NCBI RefSeq assembly: GCF_013349995.1
Contig: NZ_JABVXF010000001.1
Location: forward strand, 124,001 to 188,000
Length of the DNA: 64,000 nucleotides
DNA from: Pseudoalteromonas sp. 0303
GTDB lineage: Bacteria > Pseudomonadota > Gammaproteobacteria > Enterobacterales > Alteromonadaceae
Direction of reading: 5' to 3'
The position numbers were made by a program, and so were the translations under genes. Positions 63,735 to 64,000 of the stretch are shown here, in pieces (positions within the stretch are counted from its first letter, which is position 1; the number at the start of each line of letters is the position of its first letter). Under the pieces are notes generated by a model, which saw only the letters and a list, made by a program, of their open reading frames with translations, was not told where the DNA came from and ran no database searches.

Positions 63735-64000
63735 ATGACAAATTTATTTTCTCTTGAGGGCAAGGTTGTCCTAATCACTGGTGCAAGCCGTGGTATTGGT
63801 AAAGCGATTGCAAATACGCTAGTTGCACAAGGTGCAAAAGTAGCGGGTACTGCAACAAGCGAATCAGGTGCTGCTAAAATCAGTGAATACCTAGGTGACA
63901 ACGGTAAAGGTTATGCCCTTAACGTTACAGATCCTGAATCGATTGAGGCGACACTTGCTGCGATCAAGGCTGATTTAGGCGATATCGACGTATTAGTTAA
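63735..64000 (+). CDS. fabG: 3-oxoacyl-ACP reductase FabG, 3' end outside the window
   Basis: The first 88 codons of a short-chain dehydrogenase. NADPH-binding Rossmann motif TGASRGIGKAIANTL at residues ~16-30 and the NVTDPESIEATL segment typical of FabG. ATG at 63735 with AGGA five bases upstream, 11 bases after fabD. The catalytic Ser-Tyr-Lys lies beyond the window. Context (plsX-fabD-fabG) confirms the name. Confidence 0.95.
   Translation, partial: MTNLFSLEGKVVLITGASRGIGKAIANTLVAQGAKVAGTATSESGAAKISEYLGDNGKGYALNVTDPESIEATLAAIKADLGDIDVLV

Overview
The window looks like a chromosomal segment of a marine gammaproteobacterium of the Alteromonadales, most probably Pseudoalteromonas. The basis is its moderately low GC, the TtcA-UspE-FNR-cbb3 oxidase synteny, AguA/AguB, AceK, YejK/YejL/YejM, RNase E-RluC-Maf-YceD-RpmF-PlsX-FabD order, and large TonB receptors. 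No database search was possible; all assignments come from reading the sequence and recalling families.

Layout. 1-5.7 kb: a 5'-truncated prolyl oligopeptidase, a DUF481 outer-membrane protein, a dGTPase-like HD phosphohydrolase, a Bax-type glucosaminidase and a DUF2987-type secreted protein. 6.1-9.0 kb: polyphosphate kinase 2 with a small Lys/Ala-rich helical protein, a lipoprotein and TtcA. 9.0-18.0 kb (minus strand): the respiratory block ccoNOQP, then ccoH-ccoI-ccoS-tauE/safE, then fnr and uspE. Candidate FNR boxes precede ppk2, uspE, ccoH and ccoN, which suggests one oxygen-responsive local regulon.

18.3-30.7 kb: a Met-containing lipoprotein divergent from ccoN, an orphan TonB receptor with strongly biased codons, an unknown membrane protein with a TTG start, a BamE-like lipoprotein, csiV, mfd, the agmatine pair aguB/aguA and a probable PilZ-like protein. 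30.8-35.7 kb: an RND efflux pair (adaptor plus AcrB-type pump) next to a decayed LysR gene. 35.8-40.5 kb: a FecI-FecR-TonB receptor signalling cassette. Its receptor carries a second signal-peptide-like segment between the STN and plug domains.

40.5-45.2 kb is accessory: a gene fragment, a periplasmic SrpA-like catalase, an AbiE-type (AbiEi/AbiEii) toxin-antitoxin pair, gene remnants, an unknown one-TM protein followed by an attC-like hairpin, and a short direct repeat that may bound the island. 45.2-52.0 kb: a DUF2383 four-helix protein, LysR, aceK, a DUF4124 protein, yejM (short variant), yejL and yejK. 52.3-54.8 kb is a second, AT-rich accessory cluster (unknown membrane protein, DUF3291, GNAT, PhzF). 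54.8-64 kb is conserved housekeeping: rne with about 27 hexapeptide repeats, rluC, a HAD phosphatase, maf/yceF, yceD, rpmF, plsX, fabD and the start of fabG, with no fabH between plsX and fabD.
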